Positions 26,362 to 35,381 of a stretch of DNA of 64,000 nucleotides are shown piece by piece. Source of the stretch: Desulfovibrio sp. A2 (GTDB lineage: Bacteria > Desulfobacterota > Desulfovibrionia > Desulfovibrionales > Desulfovibrionaceae). Made by a program: the position numbers and the translations under genes. A model generated the notes under the pieces. It made no database searches. It was not told the origin of the DNA and worked only from the letters and a program-made list of their open reading frames with translations. The first letter of the stretch is position 1. Every line of letters begins with the position of its first letter. The stretch covers positions 7,720 to 71,719 of the forward strand of contig NZ_AGFG01000004.1 of the NCBI RefSeq assembly GCF_000226255.1. The letters are read 5' to 3'.

Positions 26362-27018
26362 CTAGATGATCACGTGCTTCTTTATGTAACTCACCACCTG
26401 CTCGGGGGTGTCCAGCACGGTGAAGAGCTCCATTTCCTCTTCGCGGATGAAGTCGTACGACACCATCTTGTCGCGAATCCAGTCCAGCAGGCCGTTCCAG
26501 TAGTCGCTCTTGTACAGCACGATGGGGAACGGCTTGATGCGGTGGGTCTGCGTCAGCACGAAGGCCTCGGTCAGTTCGTCCAGCGTGCCCACGCCGCCGG
26601 GCATGACCACGTAGGCCATGGCGTACTTGATGAACATCAGCTTGCGCACGAAGAAGTAGCGGAAGTCGCAGCGTGTCTTCACGAACTTGTTGGCCCCCTG
26701 TTCCATGGGCAGGTGGATGTGCAGCCCAACGGACGTGCCGCCCGCGTCGAACGCGCCCTTGTTGCCCGCTTCCATCAGGCCGGGGCCGCCGCCGGTGATC
26801 ACGCCGTACCCGGCCTCCACCAGCTTGCGGGCGATGGTTTCCGTTTCCGCGTACAGGGGGCTGTCCGGCTTCACCCGCGCGGACCCGAAAATGGACACGC
26901 AGCGGTCCAGGTCGCTCAGCGTCTCGAAGCCGTCCACCAGTTCGGCCATTATCTTGAAGAGCCGCCACGACTCCTTTATGGACAGGTTGTCAATCACGTA
27001 CTGCTTGGAAGAACCCAT
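26362..27018 (-). CDS. LOG-family protein (TIGR00730 type)
   Basis: A 218-residue Rossmann-fold protein with the family signature VMPGGVGTLDELTEAF and an upstream GGGPGLMEAGNKGAFDAGG stretch. LOG proteins hydrolyse cytokinin-like nucleoside 5'-monophosphates to free base and ribose phosphate, and were formerly called lysine decarboxylases. The role in non-plant-associated bacteria is unclear. The spacing of 104 bases before tadA allows co-transcription. Confidence 0.9.
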   Translation of the reverse strand: MGSSKQYVIDNLSIKESWRLFKIMAELVDGFETLSDLDRCVSIFGSARVKPDSPLYAETETIARKLVEAGYGVITGGGPGLMEAGNKGAFDAGGTSVGLHIHLPMEQGANKFVKTRCDFRYFFVRKLMFIKYAMAYVVMPGGVGTLDELTEAFVLTQTHRIKPFPIVLYKSDYWNGLLDWIRDKMVSYDFIREEEMELFTVLDTPEQVVSYIKKHVII

Positions 27019-27395
27019 TGCGCACTCCTTGAGTTTTGCGCACTATACGGATTCCGCGCAGGCCGCGCAACGCTTGGAAATCGTTCGCGGGGTTCGTGAA
27101 CGGGATAATCATCGCGCTGGCCGGGCAAAGGCCCGGGCCCGGCGAAACGCGTCTTGCGGCGCATCCCGGCTTGCGTGCGGCCTGCCCACGCGGCTCGGCC
27201 CGCATGCCCGCGTCTCTGATCGCATCCGATCGCATTCGGGAGAGTTTGGGCACATCCGGGGCGCCTTGACGCTACCTGACGTTACCTGTCGCGACTTGGC
27301 GCACCTGACTCACCCTAACGCACTCGGCGCTTCCGGCACCTCGGCATCGCTTCGCCATCCGCGCCACTTCACCCTCACCGGAACCAGGGGAACGC
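27019..27395. other. Divergent intergenic region
   Basis: A 377-bp space between the minus-strand LOG gene and the plus-strand nuclease gene must hold both promoters. It contains several repeats of GATCGCATCCGATCGCATTC-type sequence near 27215-27240 and repeated CCTGAC motifs near 27270-27310, but no clear promoter match or gene. Confidence 0.4.
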
Positions 27396-29006
27396 ATGAA
27401 CATACAATTTCTGGGGGCCGCGCAGACCGTTACCGGCTCTTGCTACATGCTTGAAGCCAACGGCACCCGCTTCGCCATCGACTGCGGCATGCACCAGGGC
27501 AACTCCGAAATCGACAAGCGCAACGAGAACACGGACATCTACCGCCCCGGCGACATCGCCTTCTTTCTCGTCACCCACGCCCACATCGACCACACCGGCC
27601 TTCTGCCGCGCATGACGCGCGAAGGCTTCAAGGGCGACATCTACTGCACCCCGCCCACGCGCGACCTGATGGACATCATGTTGCAGGATTCCGCCCACAT
27701 CCAGGAAATGGAAGCGGAGTGGGAAACCCGCAAGCAAAGCCGCTTCGGCAGGCGCAAGCCGGTGGAACCGCTGTACACCATGGCGGACGCCGTGCAGGCC
27801 GTGCGCAAGCTGCGCCCCGTGGAATACAACGCCCCGTTCGAGCCCGCGCCGGGCATTCGCGTTACCTACAAAGACGCCGGGCACATCCTGGGTTCCGCGT
27901 TCCTTGAAATAGAGGTGACGGAAAACGGCACGCCCACCCGGCTGGTGTTTTCCGGCGACCTGGGGCGGCCCAACCAGCTCATCGTCAACGACCCGGACCA
28001 CCCCGCCCGGCCGGATTACCTGTTCATGGAATCCACCTACGGCGACCGCGACCACAAGGATTCCGAGAACAGCCGGGCCGAACTGGCGCAAGCCATCGCC
28101 TACAGCTACGGCCACGGCGAGAAGGTGATCATTCCCGCCTTCGCGGTGGAGCGCACCCAGCAGGTGCTGTACACCCTGCACATGCTGTGGCAGGACGGCA
28201 AGCTGCCCGCCGACATGCCGGTGTACATCGACAGCCCCCTGGCCATCCGCGCCACGGAAATCTTTCGCAAGCACCCGCGCTTCTACGATGAAGACCTGAA
28301 GGCCGCCTACGCGCGCGGAGAAGACCCGCTGTCCCTGCCCAACCTGCGCTACACCCTGAACAGCCAGGAATCGCAGGCGCTCAACGGCATGAAAGGCCCG
28401 GCGGTCATCATTTCGGCCAGCGGCATGTGCAACGCGGGGCGCATCAAGCACCACCTGCGCCACAACCTGTGGCGGCAGGGGGCGGCCATCGTGTTCGTGG
28501 GCTACCAGGGCGTGGGCACGCCGGGCCGCAAGATCGTGGACGGCGCGCAGACCATCCGGCTGTTCAACGAAGACGTGGCGGTGAACGCCAAGGTGTTCAC
28601 CATCGGCGGCTTTTCCGCCCACGCCGGGCAAAGCCACCTGCTCGACTGGGTGGGGGCCTTCCAGCACAAGGACATGGAAGTGTTCCTCGTGCACGGCGAA
28701 GAAAAGGCCCAGACCACCCTTTCGGAAAAGCTGCACGAACGCTACGGTCTTACCGTGCACGTGCCCACCTACATGGAAGAGGTGACGCTGAAGCCGGGCC
28801 GCACCATGCTGACCGCGCCCGACGAAAGCCGCGCCCACCCGCGCGTGGACTGGGAATTTCTGCTGGGCGACACCGAGGCCAAGGTGGCCCTGCTGCGCCA
28901 GCGCCTGGCCGGGGTGGAAACCCGCCCCTGGGTGGAACAGGTGGACATCCGCGACCGGGTGGCCGACCTGAATCGGGAGATATTGAGCCTGCTGTCGCAG
29001 GTGTAG
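27396..29006 (+). CDS. MBL-fold beta-CASP ribonuclease-like protein
   Basis: A 536-residue protein of the CPSF/RNase J-like metallo-beta-lactamase group. The metal motif HAHIDHTG is near residue 58, further metal ligands are in DAGHILGSA and FSGDLG, and the beta-CASP part has ESTYGDR, PAFAVERTQ, and SASGMCNAGRI, ending with GGFSAHAGQ and LVHGE motifs. Such enzymes process RNA. It is full length and monocistronic. Confidence 0.92.
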   Translation: MNIQFLGAAQTVTGSCYMLEANGTRFAIDCGMHQGNSEIDKRNENTDIYRPGDIAFFLVTHAHIDHTGLLPRMTREGFKGDIYCTPPTRDLMDIMLQDSAHIQEMEAEWETRKQSRFGRRKPVEPLYTMADAVQAVRKLRPVEYNAPFEPAPGIRVTYKDAGHILGSAFLEIEVTENGTPTRLVFSGDLGRPNQLIVNDPDHPARPDYLFMESTYGDRDHKDSENSRAELAQAIAYSYGHGEKVIIPAFAVERTQQVLYTLHMLWQDGKLPADMPVYIDSPLAIRATEIFRKHPRFYDEDLKAAYARGEDPLSLPNLRYTLNSQESQALNGMKGPAVIISASGMCNAGRIKHHLRHNLWRQGAAIVFVGYQGVGTPGRKIVDGAQTIRLFNEDVAVNAKVFTIGGFSAHAGQSHLLDWVGAFQHKDMEVFLVHGEEKAQTTLSEKLHERYGLTVHVPTYMEEVTLKPGRTMLTAPDESRAHPRVDWEFLLGDTEAKVALLRQRLAGVETRPWVEQVDIRDRVADLNREILSLLSQV

Positions 29007-29129
29007 ACTCAAAATTGTCTTTTTGCCCGTGGGCGGGCAGGCTGGCGGGGGCTGGGCACACACGCTCAAACCCCGCAACCCCCGCAGCCCGCCACGGGCC
29101 GATGAACGTTTAGCGGATTCAGGAGATTC

Positions 29130-29702
29130 ATGCGCATCATCGCAGGTGAATACGGCGGCCGCGTGCTGAAGACGGCCGAAGGGCCGGGCTACCGGCCTGC
29201 CATGAGCAGGGTGCGCGAAGCGCTCTTCTCCATGCTGGAATCGCGCGGGGTGGTCTGGCCCGGCCTGCGCGTGCTGGACCTGTTTGCGGGCAGCGGCAGC
29301 CTGGCCTTCGAGGCGCTCAGCCGGGGCGCGGCAGAGGCGTGGTTTGTCGAAACCGCCCCCAAGGCGGCGGAGCTCATCCGCAAGAACGCCCAGACGCTGG
29401 GCATTGCGCAGGAGCGCTGGCAGGTGCTGCAGGAAGACTGCAACAAGCTGCTGGCGCGTCGGGCGCGCACCAGTTTCGACGTGGTGTTCATAGACCCGCC
29501 CTACGGCGAAGGGCAGCTTTCGCCCACGCTGCGCAACGCGGTGCGCAACGGCTGGCTGGCCGACGGGGCCATCGTGGCCGTGGAGGTGGAAGCGCGCCTG
29601 CCGCTGGACCCGGAACGTGAGAACGCGGCGCTGGAACCCATTGTCGACCGGACCTACGGACAGACGAGGATCGTGCTATGGACAACGCGCGCGAACGGGT
29701 AG
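29130..29702 (+). CDS. rsmD: 16S rRNA (guanine(966)-N2)-methyltransferase
   Basis: A 190-residue SAM-dependent methyltransferase. It has the N-terminal MRIIAGEYGGRVLKT, the SAM site VLDLFAGSGSLAFEALSRGA, and the catalytic DVVFIDPPYGEG (DPPY). RsmD modifies G966 of 16S rRNA. The gene overlaps coaD by 25 bases, the common rsmD-coaD arrangement. Confidence 0.95.
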   Translation: MRIIAGEYGGRVLKTAEGPGYRPAMSRVREALFSMLESRGVVWPGLRVLDLFAGSGSLAFEALSRGAAEAWFVETAPKAAELIRKNAQTLGIAQERWQVLQEDCNKLLARRARTSFDVVFIDPPYGEGQLSPTLRNAVRNGWLADGAIVAVEVEARLPLDPERENAALEPIVDRTYGQTRIVLWTTRANG

Positions 29703-30436
29703 GGCGGCTTGCCATCTACCCCGGCACCTTCGACCCGCTGACCAACGGCCACGTCAGCCTCATTCGCCGGGGCTGCCAGATTTTCGACAACGTGGTGGTG
29801 GCCGTGGCCGCCGACACGCCGAAGACGCCGCTGTTCTCGCTGGACGAGCGGGTGCGCATGGCCGAAGAAGTGTTTGCCGGGCACCCCTCCATCACCGTGG
29901 AGCCGTTCACCGGCCTGCTGGTGGACTACGTGGAGCGGCGCGGGGCCAACGTGATTTTGCGCGGGCTGCGCGCGGTGTCCGACTTCGAGTACGAATTCCA
30001 GCTGGCCCTGATGAACCGCAAACTCAAGCGGCACATCCAGACCGTGTTCCTGATGACGGACTACCAGTGGCTGTACATCAGCTCCACCATCATCAAGGCG
30101 GCGGCCAGCCTGGGCGGCGACATCAAGGGCCTTGTGCCGGAAAACATCTACCGCAAGCTGCGCGAGAAGTACGGCTACCCCTACCCGCTGGGCGACGACA
30201 TCGACCTTGGCATCGGTGGCGGCAGCGGCGGCGGAGAGGGCGGACCCGGCGGAATGGGCCGGGGCGGCGCGGCGGGTTCCGCCTTCGGGGCGGGGCTTGG
30301 CAACGGGGGCTTTCTGCCGCGCGGCATGGGCGCGGGCCTTAGCGCCGAAGGCGACGATGCGCTGCGCAACGGCTGTCTCGACCCCGACGACGAGGGCTAT
30401 GGCGGCGGGACGCCGCCCATGGCGCCTACGTTTTAA
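29678..30436 (+). CDS. coaD: Pantetheine-phosphate adenylyltransferase with Gly-rich C-terminal extension
   Basis: A 252-residue protein; the first ~165 residues are a complete CoaD (YPGTFDPLTNGHVSLI, LRGLRAVSDFEYEFQLALMN, YISSTIIKAAASLGGD), which makes dephospho-CoA from 4'-phosphopantetheine. CoaD is normally about 160 residues. The extra ~85 residues are a low-complexity Gly-rich tail followed by acidic DPDDEGYGGG. The tail keeps frame to a stop 12 bases before miaA. Its function is unknown. Confidence 0.93.
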   Translation: MDNARERVGRLAIYPGTFDPLTNGHVSLIRRGCQIFDNVVVAVAADTPKTPLFSLDERVRMAEEVFAGHPSITVEPFTGLLVDYVERRGANVILRGLRAVSDFEYEFQLALMNRKLKRHIQTVFLMTDYQWLYISSTIIKAAASLGGDIKGLVPENIYRKLREKYGYPYPLGDDIDLGIGGGSGGGEGGPGGMGRGGAAGSAFGAGLGNGGFLPRGMGAGLSAEGDDALRNGCLDPDDEGYGGGTPPMAPTF

Positions 30437-30447
30437 AGACCGCGACC

Positions 30448-31431
30448 GTGACGGATTCTCTTTTTGCGCATTCGGCGCACGCCAACGCCTCCCCCATCCG
30501 CGTGATCTGTCTGGTCGGCCCCACCGGGGCGGGCAAGACGGCGGCGGCGCTGCACCTGGCGCGCACCTTCGGGGGCGGGGTGGTCAATGCCGATTCGCGG
30601 CAGGTCTACCGCGATTTTCCCATCATCACCGCGCAGCCCTCGCCGGAGGAACGCGCGGTGTGTCCGCACCTGCTGTACGGCTTTCTGCCCAGCACGGAAA
30701 AGATCAGCGCGGGCGTATGGACCGACCGGGCCACGGCGGCCATCGACGAGCTGCGCCAGAACACGTCGCGTCCAAACGGGCTGCTGCCCCTGCTGGTGGG
30801 CGGCACCGGGCTGTACCTGAAGACCCTGCTGGACGGCATCGCCGACATTCCCCGCGTGGACCCGGCCATCGGCGCGCGGCTGGAGCGTGAATGCGACGCG
30901 CTGGGCGCGCCCGCCCTGCATGCCCGGCTGGCGGCCATCGACCCGGAGTACGCCGCGCGCATCCACCCCAACGACCGTCAGCGCGCCGTGCGCGCGCTGG
31001 AGGTGCACGAGGGCACCGGATACACCCTTTCGTGGTGGCATGCCCGGCCCGTGCCGCCGCCGCGCTTCGCGGCGCTGCGCATGGGCATGGACATGAGCCT
31101 CGAAGAACTCACGCCCCGGCTTGACCACCGCATCGATCTCATGCTCGCGGCGGGCGCGCTGGACGAGGCGCGCGCGGCCCGCGCCGTGTGTGACGACCCG
31201 GCCGCGCCCGGCTGGTCGGGCATCGGCTGTGCCGAACTGTACCGCCACCTCACCGGCGAACTGCCCTTGGCAGAGGCCCGGCTGCTGTGGCTGCGCAACA
31301 CCCGCGCCTACGCCAAGCGGCAGTTGACGTGGTTCCGCGCCGACAGGCGCATCCACTGGATCAGGCCCGATGACCTTGACGCCATGACCGCGCTGGCGGC
31401 CGCCTTCCTGAACGGCGAATTCGCGGAGTAG
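30448..31431 (+). CDS. miaA: tRNA dimethylallyltransferase
   Basis: A 327-residue enzyme that adds a dimethylallyl group to A37 of tRNAs reading UNN codons. The P-loop GPTGAGKTAAALHLA is near residue 26, DSRQVYRDFPIITAQPS follows, and the central GGTGLYLKTLLDG matches the MiaA GGTGLYI motif. The proposed start is GTG. It is the last gene of an rsmD-coaD-miaA operon. Confidence 0.94.
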   Translation: MTDSLFAHSAHANASPIRVICLVGPTGAGKTAAALHLARTFGGGVVNADSRQVYRDFPIITAQPSPEERAVCPHLLYGFLPSTEKISAGVWTDRATAAIDELRQNTSRPNGLLPLLVGGTGLYLKTLLDGIADIPRVDPAIGARLERECDALGAPALHARLAAIDPEYAARIHPNDRQRAVRALEVHEGTGYTLSWWHARPVPPPRFAALRMGMDMSLEELTPRLDHRIDLMLAAGALDEARAARAVCDDPAAPGWSGIGCAELYRHLTGELPLAEARLLWLRNTRAYAKRQLTWFRADRRIHWIRPDDLDAMTALAAAFLNGEFAE

Positions 31432-31651
31432 GGCGGCGCAGGCCGCCCGGTTGCCGCTTCGCGGCATTCCCGCCGCGCCGGACGTTTGCCACCCGCTGCC
31501 CCCCCCCCCGCTCGTCTCCACCTGTTTGCGCGGCATGCGGTACCGCGTCGGTGCTCCATCCGCCGGGGCGTCACGTGTTGCGAAATTCTTCATGTCAGTT
31601 GCCACACACTCACGCGCGGTGTAGCATGCGCCAAACTTCAGGGAGGCGTTC

Positions 31652-32182
31652 ATGAACGCACAGGATTCCGGAAGCCCGGGGCGCAAGCCGTGGAGCCCCT
31701 ATCTGGGCGGGGCGCTGAGCGGCCTGCTGGTAGTGGGCTCGGTGTGGGTGACGGGCAAGTACTTTGGCGCGTCCACCACCTTCGTCCGCTCGACGGGCTT
31801 CGTGGAGCGGGTGTTCGCGCCCGAACGCGTGGCCGCGCTGGAATACTTCGTCAAGGAAGCGCCCAAGGTGGACTGGCAGTGGATGTTCGTGGCCGGGATA
31901 TTCGTGGGCGCGCTGCTGGCGTCGCTGGCCTCGGGCACCTTCCGCTGGCAGGCGGTGCCGCCGGGCTGGGCGGAACGCTTCGGCCCGTCGAAGCTGCGGC
32001 GCGGCATTGCGGCCTTCTGCGGCGGCGCGCTGGCCATGTTCGGCGCGCGTCTGGCCGATGGCTGCCCCAGCGGGCATGGGCTCAGCGGGTCGCTGCAGCT
32101 TTCGGTGAGCGGTTTCGTGGCGCTGGCCTGCTTCTTCGCGGGCGGACTGGTGATGGCGCGCATCCTGTACCGGGGGAGGTAG
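31652..32182 (+). CDS. YeeE/YedE-family membrane protein, first of a pair
   Basis: A 176-residue membrane protein with about four hydrophobic segments and the family motif ARLADGCPSGHGLSG, whose Cys is thought to handle sulfur in thiosulfate-type transporters. AGGGAGG precedes the ATG. It forms a two-gene unit with the next protein (2-base gap); together they make the two halves seen in single-chain YeeE proteins. The likely role is transport of a reduced sulfur (or selenium) compound. Confidence 0.87.
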   Translation: MNAQDSGSPGRKPWSPYLGGALSGLLVVGSVWVTGKYFGASTTFVRSTGFVERVFAPERVAALEYFVKEAPKVDWQWMFVAGIFVGALLASLASGTFRWQAVPPGWAERFGPSKLRRGIAAFCGGALAMFGARLADGCPSGHGLSGSLQLSVSGFVALACFFAGGLVMARILYRGR

Positions 32183-32184
32183 CC

Positions 32185-32709
32185 ATGGATCTTACCTACG
32201 GACTGGTCACGGGCATTCTGTTCGGCATTTTCCTGCAACGCTCGGAAGTGCTGCGCCACGACCGGCAACTGGGCGCGCTGCGCCTGCGCGACATGACCAT
32301 CGTCAAGTTCATGCTCTCCACCGTGGTGGTGGCCATGGTGGGCGTGTATCTGCTGGTGGACCTGGAACTGGCGAAACTGTCGGTGAAGCCGCTGGTGCTT
32401 GGCGGCAACGTGATCGGCGGGCTGGCCTTCGGGCTGGGCTGGGGCCTGCTGGGGTACTGCCCCGGCACCTCGCTGGGCGCGCTGGGCGAAGGCCGATGGG
32501 ACGCCCTGTGGGGCATTCTGGGCAGCCTGTGCGGCGCGGCCCTGTACGCCGAAGCCTACCCCGCCATGAAGGCCACCCTGCTGGCCTGGGGCGACTACGG
32601 CAAGATCACCCTGCCGCAGGTGCTGGGCGTGAACCATTGGCTGGTCATCGTGCCGCTGGCGGCGGGGGCGCTGCTGCTGTTCCGGTGGTTCGAACGCAAG
32701 GGATTGTAG
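32185..32709 (+). CDS. YeeE/YedE-family membrane protein, second of a pair
   Basis: A 174-residue membrane protein with five hydrophobic segments and the motif LGYCPGTSLGALGEGRWDAL, the second conserved Cys loop of the YeeE/YedE family. The GGGAGG ribosome site overlaps the end of the first gene. It probably assembles with it as a split transporter. No TusA-like or rhodanese gene is adjacent. Confidence 0.87.
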   Translation: MDLTYGLVTGILFGIFLQRSEVLRHDRQLGALRLRDMTIVKFMLSTVVVAMVGVYLLVDLELAKLSVKPLVLGGNVIGGLAFGLGWGLLGYCPGTSLGALGEGRWDALWGILGSLCGAALYAEAYPAMKATLLAWGDYGKITLPQVLGVNHWLVIVPLAAGALLLFRWFERKGL

Positions 32710-33144
32710 ATACGCAATAATGACGAAACGTCGGGCCGCCGCCCCCTGCATGGGGTTGGCGGCCCGTTGCATTGGGGGGGCGGGGGGCGCTCCGTGCCGG
32801 GGCCGCGCCATGAGGGCGAGTGGGCTTAAGCCGTGCCCAAAGTCGTCCGATACTCCGTAAGATGGCCGTGGGGCTTGCCCGCCGGGCGTTCACCCCCTAT
32901 GCTGGGCGAGAAGCGGCGTCGGCTTTCCGACTGCCGCGCGCTGGCGGCCCGGCTCCGGTCCAGTTCCTGCCTGTGGTCGGCGCACGGAAACAAGGCTTGC
33001 GCCGACCTTGGCGCGGAATTTGCTTCTTGTCGGGGCATGGCGCAATCACGGAAAACGGTTCACGAAGCGAAAGACGGTAATGCAGGCATGCACGCGGCGC
33101 GTCCAGCGCCCCGCACGCCGCGCCTGTTTCGTGATGGAGGGTGG
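32710..33144. other. Intergenic region before the lytic transglycosylase
   Basis: About 435 bases. The frame of the next gene is open through most of it, but the predicted residues are Arg/Pro-rich and precede a good signal-peptide start, so I treat it as non-coding. A hairpin GGGCCGCC/GGCGGCCC-like pairing near 32732-32766 could terminate the YeeE pair. Confidence 0.4.
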
Positions 33145-34392
33145 GTGAAACGGCAACGCACGGCATGTGGCGGCTTGTTGGCCGCGGCGGCGCTGGCGGT
33201 GGGCGTGCTCGGCCTGGTGGCCGGGTTCGTGCCCGACGCGGGCAGCCCGTTCGTGCGCGCGCCGCTGAGCGACCGGGTGCTGCGCGCCAAGCCCGCCGTG
33301 GAGCGCCCCGTGGCCATGGGCGAGGAGTGGCGCATGCGCGCCGCCACCGCACGCCCCGAGGATGCCCGCGCCGCGCTCGATGACGCCATCGCCGCACCAG
33401 CTTCGCCCGTCACGCAATCCCTTGCGCTTCCCGCCTCCGTGCATCCGGCCGTGGCGGCGTCGATGGGGCTGCCCGGCGTGCTCGCGGCCGTGGCGGAAGA
33501 AGCCGTGGCCCCGCAGTCGACGCCCTCGGTCAGTTTTGCCGGGGGCGGGGTGGCCGTGCCCACGGTGGACGGGCACCGCCCCGTGGACGCCATGGCCGAC
33601 GCCGCCCCCATGATCCTGCCGGGGCTGGATCCCTTGCGCATCGATGGCGGCATGCAACCCATGCAAGTGGTCGAGCCCACTTTCTACGGCGAGGCGCTGG
33701 ACCAGAGCGGCCGCCCGTTGCGCTGGGCGCGCGGCGAAAGCGCCAGGCTGCTGGCGCGGGAATGCGCCACCACGCGCCGTTCGGCCGTGGCCGGAGTGCG
33801 TCGGCCGGTGTACGGCGGCAATTCGCGCGAGGCGCTGGCGGCAGCCACCCCCGAGCAGATGTTGCTGCGCGCCCGGCAATACCGCGACATGGTGGACCGC
33901 TACGCCCGGCGCTACAATCTTTCCCCCCGTCTGGTGCTGGCCATCATGCACGCCGAAAGCGGCTTCAACCCCAATGCGGTCAGCCCGGCGCAGGCCCTGG
34001 GGTTGATGCAGATCGTGCCGGAAACCGCCGGGGGCGAGGTGCACGCCTACCTGCACGGCACGCCCGGCCAGCCGCCCCGCGACGCCCTGTTCGACCCCGG
34101 CACCAACATCCGCTACGGCACGGTGTACCTGCACCTTCTGGCCAACCGGCATTTCTTCGACATCGCCAACCCGGCCACGCGCGAACTGTGCGTCATCGCT
34201 GCCTACAACGGCGGCCCCAACGCGCTGCTGCGCGCCTTTCACCCAGACAGGGACAAGGCCGTGGCCATGATCAACGCCATGACCACCCAGCAGGTCTACG
34301 ACAAGCTGGTGCGCCACATGCCCGCCGACGAATCGCGCAAGTACGTGGACAAGGTGCTTGCCTCGCTGGAGAACTTTTCGTCCATCCATTAG
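33145..34392 (+). CDS. Lytic transglycosylase (SLT domain), exported
   Basis: A 415-residue protein. The GTG at 33145 follows GGAGG and gives an N-terminal signal/anchor (LLAAAALAVGVLGLVAGF). After a long, Ala/Pro-rich linker, the SLT domain begins around residue 255: NLSPRLVLAIMHAESGFNP with the catalytic Glu, then SPAQALGLMQIVPETAGG, then AAYNGGPNALLRAF. It cleaves peptidoglycan in the periplasm. The frame extends further upstream; a start near 33088 is less likely. Confidence 0.87.
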   Translation: MKRQRTACGGLLAAAALAVGVLGLVAGFVPDAGSPFVRAPLSDRVLRAKPAVERPVAMGEEWRMRAATARPEDARAALDDAIAAPASPVTQSLALPASVHPAVAASMGLPGVLAAVAEEAVAPQSTPSVSFAGGGVAVPTVDGHRPVDAMADAAPMILPGLDPLRIDGGMQPMQVVEPTFYGEALDQSGRPLRWARGESARLLARECATTRRSAVAGVRRPVYGGNSREALAAATPEQMLLRARQYRDMVDRYARRYNLSPRLVLAIMHAESGFNPNAVSPAQALGLMQIVPETAGGEVHAYLHGTPGQPPRDALFDPGTNIRYGTVYLHLLANRHFFDIANPATRELCVIAAYNGGPNALLRAFHPDRDKAVAMINAMTTQQVYDKLVRHMPADESRKYVDKVLASLENFSSIH

Positions 34393-34636
34393 CCGCAACG
34401 CGCGGCATGCGCTGTCCATCGGCTGCATTCCGGATGAAATATTTCTGCCCCATTGCCGTGTGCCTGATGCGGCGGACGGTCCGGCCGGGCCCTTCCTGCG
34501 TCGTTGTGTTGCCGCGCGAAAGGGCGTAAGGGGTGATGGTCGCGCCGTTCGGCGCGCCGCCCTGCCCAGCGGGCACGGCATTCGAGCCCGTGGTCGCCCC
34601 CGCGCGGGGCCAACCGTTCCGAAACAGGAGTCGTTC

Positions 34637-35146
34637 ATGAAGAGATATGCCCTCGTACTGCTGGCCCTTGCCGCCATGGTGGCGCTTGCCGGGTGCAACC
34701 AGCCCAAGTCCGGCGGCATCGCCGTGGTGAATACCGCCCGCGTCTACCAGGAAAGCGAGGCGGGCAAGGCCGGGGTGAAGCACCTCGAAGCGCTACACGA
34801 GGAAATGCAGAACCAGCTCAACCAGATGCAGGAATCGCTGCAGAAGGACCAGAGCGACGACAACAAGCGCAAGTTCCAGGAAGCCTTCGCCGACTACCAG
34901 AAGCGCATGGGCGCCGAGCAGCAGCAGGTCATCTCCGTGCTGAACGAGAACCTGCAGAAGGTGCTGGATTCCTACCGCGAAAAGAACGGCCTCGACGTCA
35001 TCGTGGGCAACGACAACGTGCTCTCCGCCGGTCCCAACGCTGACGTTACCGGCAACATCGTGGCCGAACTGAACAAGCTGAACATCGCCTTCAAGCGCCT
35101 TGAGGCGGAAGCCCCGGCCAAGCCGGCGGAAGCGCCCAAGCAGTAA
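34637..35146 (+). CDS. OmpH/Skp-like periplasmic lipoprotein
   Basis: A 169-residue protein with a lipoprotein signal (VLLALAAMVALAGC, Cys about residue 20), then GGIAVVNTARVYQESEAGKAG, a long coiled coil rich in Gln/Glu/Lys, and a C-terminal GLDVIVGNDNVL segment, as in Skp/OmpH chaperones. Skp holds unfolded outer-membrane proteins in the periplasm. The lipobox suggests this variant is membrane-anchored. CAGGAG precedes the ATG. Confidence 0.86.
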   Translation: MKRYALVLLALAAMVALAGCNQPKSGGIAVVNTARVYQESEAGKAGVKHLEALHEEMQNQLNQMQESLQKDQSDDNKRKFQEAFADYQKRMGAEQQQVISVLNENLQKVLDSYREKNGLDVIVGNDNVLSAGPNADVTGNIVAELNKLNIAFKRLEAEAPAKPAEAPKQ

Positions 35147-35178
35147 GCGCTGCGGCAGACTCGCACATCCGAAAGACA

Positions 35179-35216
35179 GGGACGCTCCGGCTGGCCGGGG
35201 CGTCCCTTTTATTTTG
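35179..35216 (+). terminator. Terminator after the OmpH-like gene
   Basis: GGGACGC and GCGTCCC with inner CCGG/CCGG form a long stem, followed by TTTTATTTT. It is 32 bases after the stop codon. Confidence 0.88.
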
Positions 35217-35381
35217 TCGGCATCCGGCCCGCGCCTTTCGGGGCCGATGCGACGTGTCGCGGGGCCTGCGCCTGCAGGACGGGCAGGGGCAACGCGCGGC
35301 GGCGGTGAGGTGTGCGGGCACGCGCGCGGGGGCGCTTGCGGGAGGGCGTCTGGTGAAGCCCTGGCGCGCGGGCCGGGCGGT

